From Firmicutes bacterium UBA5201 (GTDB lineage: Bacteria > Bacillota > Clostridia > Peptostreptococcales > Acidaminobacteraceae): a stretch of DNA of 14,131 nucleotides. Under the pieces are notes generated by a model. That model was given only the letters and a program-made list of their open reading frames with translations, was not told the origin of the DNA and did not search any database. The stretch is from the NCBI GenBank assembly GCA_002412775.1, contig DHVT01000003.1, forward strand, positions 1 through 14,131, given 5' to 3'. Shown here piece by piece: positions 7,851 to 14,131 of the stretch; position 1 is the first letter of the stretch; each line of letters begins with the position of its first letter. A program made the position numbers and the translations under genes.

Positions 7851-9506
7851 TCAGTCCTTGTCCGATTCATCAATCAATTCGATTTGATTCAGGACTTCCT
7901 TTCCTGTAATATGCGGTTCGAATCCCTTGACGAGATCGGATGATCCGATGGCGGTCATCGTATGGGTCAAGGGAATGGATACGACTTCGGAGGCTATGAT
8001 TTCCTGTATTTCCCTGTAGAGACTTTTCCTGAACTCCACATCTGTCACGTTGCGCGCCTGTACCAGGAGCCGGTCGACAGTCTGGTTTTCATAAAATGAA
8101 TAGTTGAGAGCAAGTCCGGGTTTTGTGTTCTCTGATGAGAAAAAAGTGTAAAGAAAATTGTCCGGATCTACGATGTCGCCGTTCCATCCGACAATCGCCA
8201 TTGGATGGTTGCCTTCTTTTATGACTTCAATAAATGTATCCCATTTAATGATGTGAAGATCGACAGTGATATCGGCTTTTGCAAGTTCAGACTGTAAAAA
8301 TTTGGCGACCTGTACAGGGTTTGAGATGTATCCCCTGGGTTGGTCCATCACCCATAGTGCTGTAGTGAATCCATTTGGATAACCGGCTTCTGTCAGTAGA
8401 CGTTTGGCTGCTTGGACATCCGGTTCAGGAGATTTGATGGACTCATGATAGCCGAGCAAAACAGGTGGTAAAAATGTGTTTGCCGGTCGGGTCAGAGGAT
8501 TGGGGTTGTTATTGATCAAGGCATTTTTGTCGATCAGGAGACTTATGGCTTGTCTTACTTTCAGATTGTCGAAGGGCTCGATGGTGTGGTTGAGTGCCAT
8601 ATAGCTGATGTTGAAATACGGTCTATAATAAAGTTTCAATCGATTGTTCAATCTGGATTGCTCGACTTCCGATGGATTGAGGCCGTCTACGATATGGACC
8701 TCTCCATTCAAAAGCAAGTCGACTTTACTGATCTGAGGATTGATTTTCTTAAAAACGACCTGATCGACTTTGGCTTTAGCGCCCCAATAATTCTTGTTTT
8801 TTTCAAGTGTGATTTGAATGTTTTTTTCCCAGGAGTCAAATTTGAAAGGACCGGTGCCGACAGGGTTTGATTTCAAATTCTCGTTGTATTTCATTATGGC
8901 CTCGGGGCTCGCTATTCCGAAGGACGGCATGGCCAGAACGCTCAAAAAGGGAGAATACGGTTCATTCAAAACAATCTCCAACGAATAATCCGAAAGTGCT
9001 GTGACGCTTTTCACCATTCCGGGGAAACCACCGAAACTGTAACTCCAATAACTGAAATGTCCTGCGTGGTATGGGCTATCCAAATCCATCCAACGGTGAA
9101 AGTTGAAGGATACGGCAGAAGCGTTCAACTTGGTGCCATCGTGAAATTCGATGTTGTCACGGATCTTAAAAACCCATGTCTTACCGTCTTCGCTCATCTT
9201 CCAACTCTCTGCCAGACCGGGTAAAACTTCGGATCCGGTAGTGTCGAACTTGACGAGGCTCTCATAGATGTTGACAGTGACCTGAAAGGATTCAGAATCG
9301 GTGACGACAGCGGGATCAAGACCTATTGAATCAAGAGTCCTTCCGACGACCAGTGTTTTTGGCGCTTTTTCTCCGAGAAGGCTCGCAAATGTCTCATTGT
9401 ACCAATTGGATGCCGATTTGTTGTATTTTATGAGTAGAAATCCCATGGTTGCCAGTAATAGAACGGATCCCAGAATCAGTCCTTGAAGTTTAATTTTATT
9501 TCTCAA
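7851..9506 (-). CDS. Family 5 extracytoplasmic solute-binding protein, membrane-anchored
   Basis: This 551-residue protein is of the peptide/nickel-binding SBP_bac_5 family (DppA/OppA type). Recognisable parts are the start LDPAVVTDSESFQVTVNIYE, the LAESWKMSEDGKTWVFKIR block with FHDGT soon after, NPVGTGPFKF, and VGWNGDIVDPDNFL near the C-terminus. The N-terminus is a short basic stretch and one hydrophobic helix (about 8-27). There is no lipobox, and no cysteine anywhere in the protein, so it is anchored by an uncleaved helix or cleaved, not a lipoprotein. The TTG at 9506 is chosen because AAGGGGA lies eight bases upstream and the extended -10 lies just before; longer in-frame starts would precede the promoter. 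No ABC permease or ATPase gene is in the window. First gene of the operon with DUF6305, kinase and regulator, it may act as a sensor protein instead of a transporter part. Confidence 0.9.
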   Translation of the reverse strand: MRNKIKLQGLILGSVLLLATMGFLLIKYNKSASNWYNETFASLLGEKAPKTLVVGRTLDSIGLDPAVVTDSESFQVTVNIYESLVKFDTTGSEVLPGLAESWKMSEDGKTWVFKIRDNIEFHDGTKLNASAVSFNFHRWMDLDSPYHAGHFSYWSYSFGGFPGMVKSVTALSDYSLEIVLNEPYSPFLSVLAMPSFGIASPEAIMKYNENLKSNPVGTGPFKFDSWEKNIQITLEKNKNYWGAKAKVDQVVFKKINPQISKVDLLLNGEVHIVDGLNPSEVEQSRLNNRLKLYYRPYFNISYMALNHTIEPFDNLKVRQAISLLIDKNALINNNPNPLTRPANTFLPPVLLGYHESIKSPEPDVQAAKRLLTEAGYPNGFTTALWVMDQPRGYISNPVQVAKFLQSELAKADITVDLHIIKWDTFIEVIKEGNHPMAIVGWNGDIVDPDNFLYTFFSSENTKPGLALNYSFYENQTVDRLLVQARNVTDVEFRKSLYREIQEIIASEVVSIPLTHTMTAIGSSDLVKGFEPHITGKEVLNQIELIDESDKD

Positions 9507-9512
9507 TTGTTT

Positions 9513-9521
9513 ATCCCCTTT
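9513..9521 (-). promoter_or_regulatory. Ribosome binding site that sets the TTG start of the solute-binding protein
   Basis: AAAGGGGAT on the minus strand has GGGG eight bases before TTG at 9506. The TTG is followed by a basic stretch and a hydrophobic helix, as expected for an exported protein. The site lies within the second copy of the direct repeat described at 9512-9559, so a protein bound there could also affect translation or early elongation. Confidence 0.65.
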
Positions 9522-9540
9522 GTCAATAATTTCTCGATAT

Positions 9541-9549
9541 ATTATATCA
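9541..9549 (-). promoter_or_regulatory. Extended -10 promoter of the sensor operon
   Basis: The minus strand reads TGA then TATAAT (9549-9541), an extended -10 element. No good -35 exists at the right distance, which an extended -10 can tolerate. Transcription would start near 9534, giving a leader of about 28 bases before the TTG at 9506. It is back to back with the promoter at 9579-9587. Confidence 0.55.
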
Positions 9550-9578
9550 TATTTGTCAAGAAACTTTTCCCCAGTATG

Positions 9579-9587
9579 TGCTATAAT
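9579..9587 (+). promoter_or_regulatory. Extended -10 promoter of the HD-GYP gene
   Basis: TGCTATAAT at 9579-9587 is an extended -10. The -35 region is poor. The predicted start near 9594 leaves about 30 bases to the ATG at 9624. It is divergent from the sensor operon promoter and only about 30 bases from it, so the two probably influence each other. Confidence 0.6.
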
Positions 9588-9623
9588 GTAAAAATACAAC
9601 TATTTTAAACGAGGTTACAGTAC

Positions 9624-11534
9624 ATGATCAGTATAAAAAAAATAACAAAAATAAGCCTGATTGCAATTGTCGTTTTTTCGTTATTTGTGATTTGGCTCAA
9701 TTTTTATTTTGTGCCTGAAGTCAGGACATACACTTCAATGAACCAATCCTATGAGGAGTCTATTTTCGAGAAACGTTCGGAAATGGAACTGTCCATACGA
9801 GTAATGGGCAATATCCACCAACAATTGCAGAACTCGGAAAGTCCTGTGATCAGTGAAGCACTGCAGGATGCTTTTTTTAGAAATAAGAATATTATCGAGT
9901 CCGAATCAAAAGAAATCATGATTGAGATAGAGGGACTTAAAAACAATTGGAACAAATTGAATGCGATGAGTCTCTCCAGGCATGGTGATTCCATATCGGA
10001 ACTTTCGGAATTGCTTGATGGTTTGAATTGGAACGCACAAGAATTGAATGGTATTGTTTCAGAGGTTTCAATTGAAAACATTCCGTATGAATCGATTGTC
10101 GAGATCAGGGATGCGACGTCGGAGCTCAGCACCAGACTTAAAAATGAGCATCGTGTCGTCAATGACGCCATAATAGGGGATTTGAACGCAATCATCAACA
10201 TCATGATGATCTTGTTGTTGGCAATCCTTCTCGGATATAACATCGGAGTAATCCGATTCATTTCGAAAGAGTACAATTTCATATTTCAAAGTTTCAAATC
10301 ACTTGGCAGCAATCGTTTTGACTTTGAAAGCCTTCCACCTGTAAAATCCATTTTCAAGGAAGAAAATGAGATGAGAACCAACATCAGGCACTTGTTTGAT
10401 GAAAGAAAATTCATTACCGAAATAAGAGAGATTTTGTTGGAACACTACATTGTGGATGATGTCATAGAATCGCTTTTCGAGAGCCTTGAAAAAGTTATGG
10501 GCATCGATCGGATCGGGATTGCATTTGTGGATTACAATAGAAATCTTTTGATAGCTGAATATGGTGTCTCGAATTATAATGATGTATTGTTGGGACCCGG
10601 GTTTGAAGTGGATATAGATTCGTCTAGATTGTCCAGGATGCTTAAGGACAGGCAATCGATCATGACCTCGGATCTGGAACTGGATTTCAAGAATCGCCCC
10701 AACAGTCCGGCACTTGCCCTGCTCAACAGTGAGGGCATCAAATCCAATCTCGTATTGCCGATGACAATGGGCGATGCCGTCTTCGGCATGGTTTTCCTCA
10801 GTTCAAAAGAAAAGCATTTTTTCAATCAGGAGCACCAGATGCTTGCTGAGAAATTGATATATGAAATAAAGGGGCTCTTGAATCGAGCATACTTCACAAA
10901 AGTCATTTTTTCAAAAATCACGACCAGTTTTTCAGAACTTGTGGACCAAAAGGACAATGAAACTGGAGATCATATCAACAGAATGGTCAAATACTCCGTT
11001 GCCATCGCTAAAGGATTGAGGTTGAAAAAACTGCCTCATTATGAGATTGACAGGAAGTTCATACTTGAAATCGAACGGAATGCGTCATCACATGATATCG
11101 GCAAAGTGGGCATCCCTGACAGTGTGCTGAAAAAGCCGGGCAAACTGGATTCTGATGAATGGACAATCATGAAGACCCATGCGGCTATCGGAGCGGACAT
11201 TTTCAGAGATCTCAGAGAGGGGCTCACCGAATTTGATCCTGAATTCTATAAAATGGCAGAGGAAATCGCACGTCATCACCATGAAAAGTGGGATGGGTCG
11301 GGATATCCTGATGGACTCAGTGGTATGGAAATACCACTGTCAGCCCGAATCGTCGCTTTGGCTGATGTGTTTGATGCACTTACTTCAAGACGGGTTTATA
11401 AGGAAGCGTTTTCATTGGATACCTCTCTGGACATCATCAGAAATTCGAGAGGCAATCATCTGGATCCGGTTATTGTGGATGTTTTTTTTGAAAATCTGGA
11501 AATGATGAAGACCATCATGTATAATAGCAAATAA
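9624..11534 (+). CDS. Membrane GAF/HD-GYP c-di-GMP phosphodiesterase
   Basis: This 636-residue protein has a helix at about 8-30, a mainly helical outside region (31-185) like a four-helix-bundle sensor, a second helix (188-208), a linker, a GAF domain (about 268-420) and an HD-GYP domain (about 430-630). Metal-site and signature residues are complete: H450 in GDHINRM, H490/D491 in HDIGKVGIP, H519 in MKTHAAIG, HHHEKWDGSGYP (551-562) with GYP at 560-562, and ALADVFDALTSRRVYKEAF. HD-GYP domains hydrolyse cyclic di-GMP, so an active enzyme is expected. ATG follows GAGG (9611-9614) by nine bases. It is transcribed divergently from the solute-binding operon and a chemoreceptor follows it, so it likely links an outside signal to motility or surface behaviour. 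The ligands of the outside region and the GAF domain are unknown. Confidence 0.92.
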   Translation: MISIKKITKISLIAIVVFSLFVIWLNFYFVPEVRTYTSMNQSYEESIFEKRSEMELSIRVMGNIHQQLQNSESPVISEALQDAFFRNKNIIESESKEIMIEIEGLKNNWNKLNAMSLSRHGDSISELSELLDGLNWNAQELNGIVSEVSIENIPYESIVEIRDATSELSTRLKNEHRVVNDAIIGDLNAIINIMMILLLAILLGYNIGVIRFISKEYNFIFQSFKSLGSNRFDFESLPPVKSIFKEENEMRTNIRHLFDERKFITEIREILLEHYIVDDVIESLFESLEKVMGIDRIGIAFVDYNRNLLIAEYGVSNYNDVLLGPGFEVDIDSSRLSRMLKDRQSIMTSDLELDFKNRPNSPALALLNSEGIKSNLVLPMTMGDAVFGMVFLSSKEKHFFNQEHQMLAEKLIYEIKGLLNRAYFTKVIFSKITTSFSELVDQKDNETGDHINRMVKYSVAIAKGLRLKKLPHYEIDRKFILEIERNASSHDIGKVGIPDSVLKKPGKLDSDEWTIMKTHAAIGADIFRDLREGLTEFDPEFYKMAEEIARHHHEKWDGSGYPDGLSGMEIPLSARIVALADVFDALTSRRVYKEAFSLDTSLDIIRNSRGNHLDPVIVDVFFENLEMMKTIMYNSK

Positions 11535-11556
11535 AATAAATTGTATGGTGAGTGTA

Positions 11557-11568
11557 TTGGAATTCCAA
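11557..11568. repeat. 12-base perfect palindrome
   Basis: TTGGAATTCCAA is its own reverse complement. It lies 22 bases after the HD-GYP stop codon and upstream of the chemoreceptor promoter. It may be an operator half of some kind, or chance. It does not form a useful RNA hairpin because it has no loop. Confidence 0.3.
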
Positions 11569-11600
11569 CAATGAAATAATAATCTCATTGTGTGTTTTCA
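11568..11600 (+). terminator. Weak terminator after the HD-GYP gene
   Basis: Stem ACAATGA (11568-11574) pairs with TCATTGT (11585-11591) around a ten-base AT-rich loop. It is followed by GTGTTTTCA. The stem is only seven mostly A-T pairs and the T run is short, so termination would be partial at best. Confidence 0.35.
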
Positions 11601-11631
11601 TTTAGAGATAGAATTAAGAATGTCAACTGGT

Positions 11632-11637
11632 TATAAT
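11632..11637 (+). promoter_or_regulatory. Candidate -10 of the chemoreceptor gene
   Basis: A perfect TATAAT lies 43 bases before the ATG at 11681. The -35 at 17-base spacing (TAGAAT) is weak. No clear flagellar sigma-type (TAAA / GCCGATAA) promoter was seen, although such promoters often drive chemoreceptor genes. TGCTAATAT at about 11649-11657 is an alternative extended -10. Confidence 0.4.
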
Positions 11638-11680
11638 GGTTTATAGGTGTGCTAATATTTAGTATCTTGGGGAGGATTCA

Positions 11681-13852
11681 ATGTTCAAATTCAAAAGAAA
11701 AATTGACAGTGCAAGTGTGGGAAAGGGAATGAAATTAAAAAAGGGAAAAAGAGAGAGAAAAAAGATTCATCCAAAGACATTGTCTTTCAAACGCAACAAG
11801 AATTCGTCAGGATTGAAATTTGAATTCAAGAACTGGAAAATCAGGAACAAAATATTCATAGGTTTTATCGTCATCATATTATCATTGATTTTTATCACTG
11901 TAACCGCCTATAATTTCATAGGTACAATTGTAAAAGACTATATTCCGGTCATTGAAGCCCAAACGGTCATAGCCGCCTCGGTACAGGAAATGAATGTGAC
12001 TCAAAGGGATTTCGTGATCATCGACCGTTCCAATGAAGAGTTCTACAAGGCCGCAGTGGCCATGCAGGATGGACAACTCAGTCCCACTGAACGCAGCTTG
12101 GAGTTTGCGGAACATTATGACAATGTTCTTAAGACCATCGATGCACTCAGAAGAACTTCATTGATCAAGAATGACGAGGACCTCATCGATCAACTTTTCA
12201 AACTTGAGGGGAAATTATCTGTATACAGACAAACGTTCAATGAAATGCATCTCAATGTTCAAAAACGTGGTTTCGGAGAGTACGGAATCATCGGAGAAAT
12301 AGAAGCATTGAGAAAATTGCTTAAAAACAAACTGGTGTCACTGCCGCAGGATGAAAATCTCGTAAAGGCACTCGCCAACCTTGATATTGCCCATGTAAAC
12401 TACTTATATACACAAGAAGCCCGTTATCAAAAACAAATAGCGGATCGACTTGGATATCCGAACACACAAGTGGCTCTTGGCAATTACACACAAAAATTCA
12501 AAGACGAGTACAGAGAGATCGCCACGGGATATACCGACAGTTTCCTTGAACTTGTTGAAATCGACAATGTCATCGGAAGGAACGAAAGTGAAGGTCTGTT
12601 CGCAAAACTCGGCACACTGAGCACTGAAGCAACGGACATGGCGGAAATCTTCAATGACAGCATAAAGCAAAGGTTGGAAGAGCAAATCTCAAGGACGATG
12701 ATGATGCTTCTTGTCACCGTTGCCATAATCACACTTATTGCAATCGGTTTTGCGATAATTTTATCCAACATCATCTCAAGACCACTGACGAATGTCAACA
12801 AAATGTTGAGTGACATTTCCGAAGGTGAGGGTGACCTGACCAAAGAGTTGGAGATCAACACTAGAGAAGAAATCGGAACACTTGCTAGACTATTCAACCA
12901 ATTTGTCACAAAAATCAGAAATGTAGTCGTGCAAGTGAAGGCGAGTGCCGCCTCACTCACGAATTATACGGATGAAATCCACGACGCCATTGAACAGGCA
13001 AATGAAAGTATAGAACTTGTCAACTTTGAAGTCAAAAACATGGTCGACGGTCTTCAAAACAGCGCAAGTGTCGTGGAACAGACCACAGCTGGCATACAGG
13101 AGCTTTCCAGCAGCGCGCAGATGATCTCGAAAGAGGCGGATGCCGTTGCAAGTGACTCCAAACAAGTACTTTCAGCATCCAAAGACGGGGTGCTCAAACT
13201 TTCAAGAGTGGTGGGCAGCATTGAACAGGTGAAGACTTCAACCGAATCCATGTCGAGTGTCATCGGTGCACTTAAATTGTCTTCTGATGAAATCGTCGGA
13301 ATTGTCAATATGATCAATGCCATCGCTGAACAGACGTCGCTGCTCGCACTCAATGCCTCAATAGAAGCGGCAAGAGCGGGAGAGCACGGAAGAGGTTTCT
13401 CGGTTGTGGCTGAAGAGGTCAGAAAGTTGGCGGATCAGAGTAAGGGTTCAGCTTTCAAAATCAATGAGATCATCTCTCAAATCTCGAAGGATATCCACGG
13501 TGCCAACGAGACAATGATCAAGGAACAAGCGCTCGTGGACATCAGTGTTGGCGAAGCCAATGATACCAGTGTGAGTTTCAACCAAATCCTCAGTTTGATC
13601 GAGGCGATCGCTATAAAGATGACCAATATCAGTCATGGCGCACAGCAGCAGTCCATGATTTCGGAGGAAATGGCGAAAGCCATCGATGAACTGTCACACG
13701 TCATGCAAGGCAATGTCGCTTCATCGGAGCGTATCGGTGAAAGTGTCGAAAGCCAAGTGGCGACGTTCGAGGAAATCGCAGCCAGCATCACAGAATTAAA
13801 GAATATGGCAGGTTTGCTCGAAACAGAAACCAACCGTTTCAAAGTGGTATGA
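11681..13852 (+). CDS. Methyl-accepting chemotaxis protein with basic N-terminal tail
   Basis: This 723-residue chemoreceptor starts with a cytoplasmic tail of about 57 residues holding 22 Lys/Arg. TM1 is at about 58-80, a roughly 258-residue all-helical sensor at 81-339, TM2 at 340-362, HAMP at 363-415, and the long methyl-accepting coiled coil runs to the end. The sensor length and the stretches NVTQRDFVIIDRSNEE and GEYGIIGEIEALR suggest an HBM-type (helical bimodular) sensor. The signalling tip is intact: AEQTSLLALNASIEAARAGE (549-568) followed by HGRGFSVVAEEVRKLA. There is no C-terminal CheR-binding pentapeptide; the protein ends RFKVV. ATG follows GGAGG by five bases, a strong site that supports keeping the long tail. 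It would signal to CheA/CheW, which are not in the window. The ligand is unknown; HBM domains in other bacteria bind organic acids. Confidence 0.93.
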   Translation: MFKFKRKIDSASVGKGMKLKKGKRERKKIHPKTLSFKRNKNSSGLKFEFKNWKIRNKIFIGFIVIILSLIFITVTAYNFIGTIVKDYIPVIEAQTVIAASVQEMNVTQRDFVIIDRSNEEFYKAAVAMQDGQLSPTERSLEFAEHYDNVLKTIDALRRTSLIKNDEDLIDQLFKLEGKLSVYRQTFNEMHLNVQKRGFGEYGIIGEIEALRKLLKNKLVSLPQDENLVKALANLDIAHVNYLYTQEARYQKQIADRLGYPNTQVALGNYTQKFKDEYREIATGYTDSFLELVEIDNVIGRNESEGLFAKLGTLSTEATDMAEIFNDSIKQRLEEQISRTMMMLLVTVAIITLIAIGFAIILSNIISRPLTNVNKMLSDISEGEGDLTKELEINTREEIGTLARLFNQFVTKIRNVVVQVKASAASLTNYTDEIHDAIEQANESIELVNFEVKNMVDGLQNSASVVEQTTAGIQELSSSAQMISKEADAVASDSKQVLSASKDGVLKLSRVVGSIEQVKTSTESMSSVIGALKLSSDEIVGIVNMINAIAEQTSLLALNASIEAARAGEHGRGFSVVAEEVRKLADQSKGSAFKINEIISQISKDIHGANETMIKEQALVDISVGEANDTSVSFNQILSLIEAIAIKMTNISHGAQQQSMISEEMAKAIDELSHVMQGNVASSERIGESVESQVATFEEIAASITELKNMAGLLETETNRFKVV

Positions 13853-13864
13853 TAACAATATGAA

Positions 13865-13927
13865 GACAAAGCGGGGCAGTTTTGCGCAGGGGAAATCGCT
13901 GCACGGAATTGCCCCGTCTGGTTTGTC
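13865..13927 (+). other. Long imperfect hairpin between chemoreceptor and nucleoid-protein genes
   Basis: Three nested stems can form: GACAAA/TTTGTC (13865-13870/13922-13927), CGGGGCAGTT/AATTGCCCCG (13872-13881/13907-13916, one G-T pair) and GCAG/CTGC (13886-13889/13899-13902, nine-base loop). One side has a single unpaired base and the other has five. A run of T is missing after it, so it is not a standard terminator. It could be an atypical terminator, an RNA-processing site, or an RNA element in the leader of the next gene. Confidence 0.45.
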
Positions 13928-13948
13928 AAAAGAAAGGTGTTGAATCCA

Positions 13949-14131
13949 TTGATCCAGATAAAAGAATGTTATTTGCATATACTCGATTATGTCAGTGACA
14001 CCAAAGTCTTCTCGGAAGTTCCCATGGTCCTTGATGCAGATATCGAGGAATATGTTTCAAAGCATATAGAAAGTTTTTTCGAGGGGTACGACGTTTCTGA
14101 AATGTCACTGAACAATACCATGAAAATCCAT
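13949..14131 (+). CDS. Nucleoid-associated protein (NA37/YejK-like), 3' part outside the window
   Basis: The first 61 codons are present. The peptide opens IQIKECYLHILDYVSD and continues through VFSEVPMVLDADIEEYVSKH, a pattern I associate with the N-terminus of the 37-kDa nucleoid-associated protein family (PF04245) of Clostridia. That family binds or associates with the nucleoid; its exact role in Gram-positive bacteria is unclear. The start is a TTG at 13949 with AAAGGTG (13934-13940) nine bases upstream. Alternatives are GTG at 13937 and TTG at 13940, which sit too close to the ribosome site. No in-frame ATG precedes the conserved start. Most of the protein is missing, so the family call rests on about 60 residues. 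Confidence 0.65.
   Translation, partial: MIQIKECYLHILDYVSDTKVFSEVPMVLDADIEEYVSKHIESFFEGYDVSEMSLNNTMKIH

Larger units (their letters stand above)
9512..9559 (-). repeat. Direct repeat TTGACAAA-N3-GATA in the sensor operon promoter
   Basis: On the minus strand two 15-base copies, at 9559-9545 and 9526-9512, match at 12 of 15 positions. They share TTGACAAA, then three variable bases, then GATA. Their offset is 33 bases, close to three helical turns. The first copy overlaps the extended -10 of the sensor operon and the second overlaps its ribosome site. This is a candidate regulator site. Confidence 0.4.

Noticed and set aside
9552..9559. TTGACA on the minus strand paired with TATAAT as a classic promoter
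   Set aside because: Only seven bases separate them, too few for a -35/-10 pair. The TATAAT works better as an extended -10 with TGA.
9507..9599. Longer N-terminus for the solute-binding protein from an upstream ATG
   Set aside because: It would begin upstream of the predicted start site and place about 31 polar residues before the membrane helix. The TTG at 9506 has a strong ribosome site.
13922..13929. Third copy of TTTGTCAA, seen near the sensor operon promoter
   Set aside because: It lacks the GATA half, has no promoter context, and is explained as an arm of the hairpin at 13865-13927.

Overview
The window looks like chromosome from a low-to-moderate-GC Gram-positive anaerobe of the Clostridia, possibly near Fusibacter or Acidaminobacter. 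This placement rests on gene content and on strong GGAGG-type ribosome sites, not on a database search. Indicators are a lipoteichoic-acid-synthase-type enzyme, an AbgT transporter beside an M20 peptidase, a DUF6305 protein, an HD-GYP phosphodiesterase and a chemoreceptor. No insertion sequence, phage gene, CRISPR array or integrase is visible.

Layout. Positions 1-101 hold the 3' part of a tRNA-Arg(UCG) and its terminator. Positions 141-2333 (+) encode a five-helix membrane phosphoglycerol transferase (LtaS family) with an unusual C-terminal extension. A bidirectional terminator (2336-2368) separates it from a long minus-strand block, read here in transcription order: an extracytoplasmic solute-binding protein (9506-7851), a DUF6305 protein (7848-7249), a six-helix histidine kinase (7239-5878), a CitB-like response regulator (5862-5227), an AbgT transporter (5089-3560) and an M20 peptidase (3482-2367). 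The first four genes are separated by only 2, 9 and 15 bases and are surely one operon. abgT and the peptidase follow in the same direction but have their own candidate promoters, and a terminator lies between them.

Positions 9624-11534 (+) encode a membrane GAF/HD-GYP protein transcribed divergently from the operon. It is followed by a methyl-accepting chemotaxis protein with a very basic N-terminal tail (11681-13852, +), a long hairpin (13865-13927) and the start of a nucleoid-associated protein gene cut by the window edge.

Working model (inference): the minus-strand block is a sense-import-hydrolyse module. The membrane-anchored binding protein has no permease or ATPase genes here, so it and the DUF6305 protein may present a peptide or aminoacyl ligand to the kinase. 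The regulator would then control the AbgT carrier, whose cargo (p-aminobenzoyl-glutamate or another peptide-like amide) would be cleaved by the M20 enzyme. The flanking HD-GYP and chemoreceptor genes add c-di-GMP turnover and motility to a sensory neighbourhood. No stretch longer than 300 bases lacks a gene.
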